Assembly: GCA_015143295.1 (NCBI GenBank) | Contig: CM026557.1 | Span: 31,257,965 to 31,321,964, forward strand | Length of the DNA: 64,000 bases | DNA from: Tetracentron sinense | Taxonomy: Eukaryota > Streptophyta > Magnoliopsida > Trochodendrales > Trochodendraceae | Direction: 5' to 3' | Shown here: in pieces, positions 59,484-64,000 of the stretch | How positions within the stretch are numbered: position 1 is the stretch's first letter | Layout of the letters: each line of letters begins with the position of its first letter | The notes under the pieces: model-generated | The model's database searches: none | What the model saw: the letters and a program-made list of their open reading frames with translations, nothing else | What the model was told of the DNA's origin: nothing | Position numbers and translations under genes: made by a program

Positions 59484-60787
59484 TAATAATATATATCAAA
59501 TAATAAAAAACTTAGACTAGTATAAGAGTTAAAAGGGTGCGATTGAAGCAAAACTCACCTCAAATGTAGTGACGTTTTAGTGAGAGGCATTGAACGGGGT
59601 CTCTGCTAGTATATATATGTATATATATATATGATTTAACTCACCTCAAATGTAGTGACGTTTTAGTGAGAGGCATTCACTAGAACATTTACTTACAAAA
59701 GCACTTTCTCTCTCTTAATTCCAAGATTGTCACAACTTTACACTAAAAATGAGAGCTCCCCAGTGAAGCAGAACTCCACTTTGTATTTAAACTCAAATAA
59801 ATAAGTGTAAGAGAAAATTCATGATTAATCTAAGGTGCATCATCTTCAATTATACATATGATCCATTTGATTTTCATCATATTACCCAAGACTATTAGCC
59901 GCATTTCTTTTAGCCATTCATGTCTAAACGCTGCATAGAATAGTTAAGATGTACGAGTTTAGTACTATGAGTTGGTGGGCCATATGTATATAATTCTGCC
60001 TAGTGCTCTTTATGGATAACTAGTGGGTGGCACGTGGGGTGCATGTGAGAGCAAGGGGAAGGAGTTAATAAGAGTTAAAAGGGACATGTGTTAACCCGCG
60101 AGTGCGATTGAACTCGTTAGTGGCACGTATGATGCATGTGAGAGCGAGGGAAAGAAGTTAACCACAGTTAATAAGAGTTAAAAGGGGCACGTGTTAACCT
60201 GTGGGTGCGATTGAACTCTCTCTGAATTCAATCACGATTGGTGTGATTCTAATAGATAGATGAGTAAGGGTTAGTTTGGGAATTAAAGTAAAGTTAAATC
60301 AAAGATAAGGGGTAGTTTGGGAATTAAAATAAAACATTAAATGAACATTTTGTTTTTATATAAGGGTAGTTCAGGAATTTCGGAAAAATCATCTAAGGCA
60401 TTTCTCTCGCATTATAACTCTCCCATTATAACAGTAAAGATATTGGACCTCAAATTTCATTATATTGAATCCCTTTTAATAATAAAATTATTAATTATTA
60501 TTGTTATATTTTGAATAAGTTACCTACAAATAATATTAAGAAGAATATGATAATTGATTTTTGCATCATAATTTCACCCATAAAAAAAGAATTTTACATC
60601 ATAAATAAAAGAACATATAGAGTCAAAGATGCTTTTACACGGGATGAATCAGGTTCCCTTGTAAAAAAAAAAGGTATTTGTCTTGAAACTTCCCTACAAA
60701 TGGGGCTTTGCAGGAGAACCTCCTTCTATCCATGTTCTTCTTTCTCACTACCCAGTGCAGTTGCAGAAGAAACTGAGATCTTCTTTC
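59484..60787. other. Intergenic region upstream of the subtilase gene, with local duplications
   Basis: A 40-bp direct repeat (AACTCACCTCAAATGTAGTG and following) is at 59552-59591 and 59639-59677. A roughly 95-bp tandem duplication with GCATGTGAGAGC and GTGCGATTGAACTC is at 60023-60117 and 60119-60218. The subtilase promoter should lie in 60300-60780, but I see no clear TATA box. Confidence 0.6.
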
Positions 60788-61848
60788 ATGGCTTCTCTCC
60801 TGCAACTCCTCTTCCTTCTAACTCTCTCCTGTATCCTCCTCTATTCTACTAAGGCAAATGAAACCCCTCAGGTAGTCAAAATGCTTTGTTTTATCATTGT
60901 TGGTGATGTTCTTCAATCTTTTTCATATAAGATAAAAAAAAATTGAACTACGCTATCTTGCATCAAGATCAGTCTATAATATGTATTTGTTTTCAGCCTT
61001 ATGTTGTGTATATGGGAAGTTCTACCAAGATTAATGGAGAAGGAGATTTTGAAGCAGCTAAGTTAGCTCATTTGCGATTACTATCCTCTATTATTCCAAG
61101 GTGATCATTGTTTATATATATATATATTGTTTCAGTTTTATTTTTTTAAAACAAAGGGGATCTGAAATAGAAAATTTAAGATCTTGGGTGGTTTGATTTT
61201 CTTTGATTTTGCAGTGAGGAGAGTGAGAGAGTATTTCTCAGGCACAGTTACAATCATGCTTTCAAGGGGTTCTCTGCCATGCTTACAGAGAAAGAAGCCT
61301 CTGTATTGTCCGGTAATTTCCTCTTTTGGGAGGGTTAAAAATTAAAATTACTTCGTTGCACTTCTGGTACAAGTCATAAGGTTTAACAAAAAAAAATAAA
61401 AATATATATATATATATATATATAGGAAAAAGATTAGCTCTGATGGCTGCCCCAGCTGGGCAGATAATCTTTTTCCATATATTTATATATACAAATGGTA
61501 TTATAATCATTGTGCTCAAGGTGCATTGTCGTGCTGGTGCAAGATAGCAACCCCTTTACCGTGATTCATGTAATAGGGGGAGTGATCAAGTATTGCAAAT
61601 GAACACTGGTTTTAGAATTGCTTGCAAAGCACTGCCATTTGATCTTGAATCATAGTGAATATTAACACTAACCTTCTGATGATGAACCAAAACAGGCCAT
61701 GACGAGATCGTATCGGTCTTCCCGGACCCGATTCTTCAACTCCATACCACTCGTTCTTGGGATTTCTTGGAGGCAGAGTCAGGCATGGGTTCGAACCACC
61801 CATATCCGCACTCCTCCGGCGACGTGATAATCGGAATTGTTGACACAG
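60788..61848 (+). CDS. Subtilisin-like serine protease (subtilase, S8A), first four exons
   Basis: Exons 60788-60871, 60997-61100, 61215-61312 and 61696-61848 have GT-AG introns and matching phases (0, 2, 1, then an open phase 1). The start MASLLQLLFLLTLSC is a signal peptide; an in-frame ATG at 60683 is less likely as it would bury it. Next comes the I9 propeptide (PYVVYMGSSTKINGEG, RHSYNHAFKGFSAMLTEKEA, HDEIVSVFPDPILQLHTTRS), then WDFLEA and the start of the catalytic domain, IIGIVDTG, with the active-site Asp. His, Asn and Ser of the catalytic set would be in later exons, not found before 64000. It is a secreted cell-wall protease and looks like the SBT5.2/CO2-response protease group, tentatively. 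Either intron 4 exceeds 2.1 kb or the gene is truncated. Confidence 0.88.
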
Positions 61849-62013
61849 GTGCCTGTCTCCTTTCATGTACCACTATCTTAATTTTGTGTATTTACTGTTT
61901 TCTTTTTTATATTTTTAATCCATAGGAGGATACTGCAATGAATAATGGTATTTATTTTGTTTTATTTTTGGTTCTAATGAATAATGGTATTTGAGTCGTA
62001 GATGTATTAATAC

Positions 62014-62150
62014 TTTTTTTTTATTTATTTATTTAATGAAAGTAAGCTAGGGTTAGGCAGACCCCTGCTAAGGAAACATAGGTGGGACTCGATCCCAGTT
62101 CCTGGTACCACGCCAAGGAACTTACCAACTAAATTAGCTGGCACCTATTA
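62014..62150 (-). mobile_element. tRNA-derived SINE
   Basis: On the minus strand, an A-box-like TTAGTTGGTAAG (about 62122-62133) and a B-box-like GGGATCGAGTCCC (62084-62096) are about 40 bp apart as in a tRNA promoter. They are followed by a body and an A-rich tail (AAAT repeats and A8, 62014-62035). A short TATTA flanks both sides, perhaps a target duplication. It lies just downstream of subtilase exon 4. Confidence 0.65.
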
Positions 62151-62159
62151 GCACCTTGA

Positions 62160-64000
62160 ATCACTGGACCAACGGTTCTTGCGTTTGGGAATATCTATAA
62201 CATGCGCCATGCATGTCGCGTTTAGATTTGGGGAAAATTATCTTGCACATTTCTTGAGCGTGTCGGACACATAAGGTTTCCTATCGCGACACGTTCAGAA
62301 GTGGCAGTGAGTAGAAATATAATGCACAAGTACTTTTTAAGTTTTTCATGCAATCAAATAAAAACGAGTCTCCTACGCGTATTGAAAGCTCCGGGAGGCT
62401 TTGGTATGCGGAGCGGACACATGACTCCTGGCTGAAGAAATGTTTCATGAGAAATGCTGGCGTCACATGCAATGAGAGACACGTTCTGTGTCCTTGTACG
62501 ATACGTCTAGAATTGACACTATTTCTTTTTCCTTTTTTTTAGTAAAAACATTATTTCTAGCTTACAATATCCTTAAAAGTGCGCTGACTGCCCGCAGGAC
62601 TAATCAATGTATTAATTAAATTAAGAACAGTGGTCCTCTACTCAGTGAAGGACTATTGCTCCTCTCCCACCTTACAAGGTTTGAAATCCCGATTCCGTGC
62701 CTAAACAGGTTCTCTCGAAGGGATTGAGATTCCTTTTTTATTAATATTTTATAAAATGTATATTTTTATTAAAAATATATATGTTAAAAAATAATATTTT
62801 ATTAAAGTTAATATATTTACACAAATATTATTTTTTTCTTAAAATAAAAATAAAAATTTCCAAAATTTCGTTAAAAATATTGAAATATTTTGAAATTTTA
62901 TTAAAAAATAATATTAAAAAACAATTTAAAATAAAAAAATTGAAATTCTGAAATTTTAAAAATCCGAAATTTGACCCCAAATTCTGAAATCCCAGCCAAA
63001 ATTGTGTTTTATGAAATTCTAACCATATGGATATTGGTGGGGTTGGACGAATCCGGTATTTCGCGAAATCCCAATGGGATCTTAAACCTTGCCTCACAAA
63101 GCACTTTTAATTGCCTTGAATGTGATTAAGAGTTCTAACACTTGAGGTTAAATTTTTTTAATTTTTTTTCTTCTAAAACCTAGGGCTAGATGTTTTAATC
63201 TTAAGGGTCAATAAACCTTAATCACTTAAAGAGAGTTGAAAAGGGACACCTAGCAAAAAATGTGGGACGAGATGCTCCCTTCACCACCAGTAAGGAGGTA
63301 ATTATTTTCTTTAAATTAATAGGACAGTAAACTTGAGCGCAAACCTTTTAGGCAGAATTGTAGGTTACTTAATAGCCTAATATATTTTTATTGGTCGGTG
63401 TGAAATTAGTAGATATCCAAAATAGTATATGGCTAAAAGATTGGCTCGTCACCAATCAAGACCATGTAGTTTTTTGGAACACAATTTTTATTGGTTATTA
63501 CAACAAAATATGAAACAATTAGAAGCTGTTAATTATTTGGCGATTCACATGAATCATAGATGTTGGTACTTAATGCCAAATTCCTATTAAGGGGATCTGA
63601 TTTTCAGGATCCTTTCTCTTATTTTGATTTGATGGGTTTGTCTTGGTTATTATGCTCCTTTAAGGCATTGGCTTGTGAGGTAACAGAACATTGATCAGTT
63701 CCAAAAAAAAAACCGAAAAAAAAAAAAGAGGGCTTAAATATGGGTTGAAATTCCACTATAACGCTTCGAAGTTGACCTCTCCTTTTCCACTGCAACAAAT
63801 GGCAATTTATAATTAAGAGAATCATGCTATGACTCTGCTGAAGCAGAGCTCCGGCTCATATTTAAACTAAAAAAACCCTTAAATAAATTAAAATAAAATG
63901 TTTAATCATTTCGTTTTTATTTTTCATTAAAAAAAGTCTATCTATTAAATAATTTATGATGACTAATAATTATTGAACTAAAAAACGAAAGATGCTAATT
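62160..64000. other. AT-rich DNA downstream of subtilase exon 4
   Basis: No exon with subtilase His, Asn or Ser motifs is visible. 62740-63000 is very A/T-rich with repeated GAAATTT. No gene supported. Confidence 0.5.

Overview
This is plant nuclear DNA, most likely from a eudicot. The only ordinary host gene I can support is a subtilisin-like protease (subtilase) near the right end, split by GT-AG introns. Almost everything else is nested transposable elements. I cannot name the species.

1-28.2 kb is one old Tat/Retand-type Ty3 retrotransposon used as a landing pad. Its plus-strand pol remains (RT end, RNase H, second archaeal-type RNase H, integrase) are cut by two solo LTRs of Tekay-like chromoviruses at 4419-7128 and 7769-10883. 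Its 3' noncoding tail carries an 85-bp tandem array. That array is split by a nearly complete, young Tekay-type chromovirus at 14826-24622, which has perfect 5-bp target duplications. The Tat polypurine tract and 3' LTR follow (25408-28212). A second, inverted Tat fragment lies head-to-head at 1-3857 and carries its own solo LTR. 28.2-31.2 kb holds a copia-like LTR and a fourth Tekay-like LTR.

The stretch 27.3-31.2 kb is repeated in direct orientation (31373-31412 plus 45423-49201). The second copy was opened by a 14-kb CACTA transposon (31413-45422). It carries a decayed tnp2 transposase, a TNPA-like gene, terminal repeats, long microsatellites and two spliced-looking exons apparently captured from a host GH85 gene. 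49.3-53.9 kb is a decayed copia element with gag remnants only. 57.8-59.5 kb ends in a good Helitron 3' terminus. 60.8-61.85 kb is the start of the subtilase gene, followed by a tRNA-derived SINE inside what is probably its fourth intron.

Most interesting observations: (i) every well-preserved LTR of the chromovirus and copia elements has a cluster of CpG-centred palindromes about 50-250 bp upstream of its TATA box, with a family-specific sequence at a constant position; (ii) the four Tekay-like LTR families share a candidate leader intron, a hairpin with one compensatory pair change, and in three of them an acidic protein-like block just after the acceptor; (iii) the young Tekay element has a 135-bp candidate intron exactly between gag and protease that joins the frames if spliced and leaves Gag alone if not. 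All were read by eye; no alignment or search was run.
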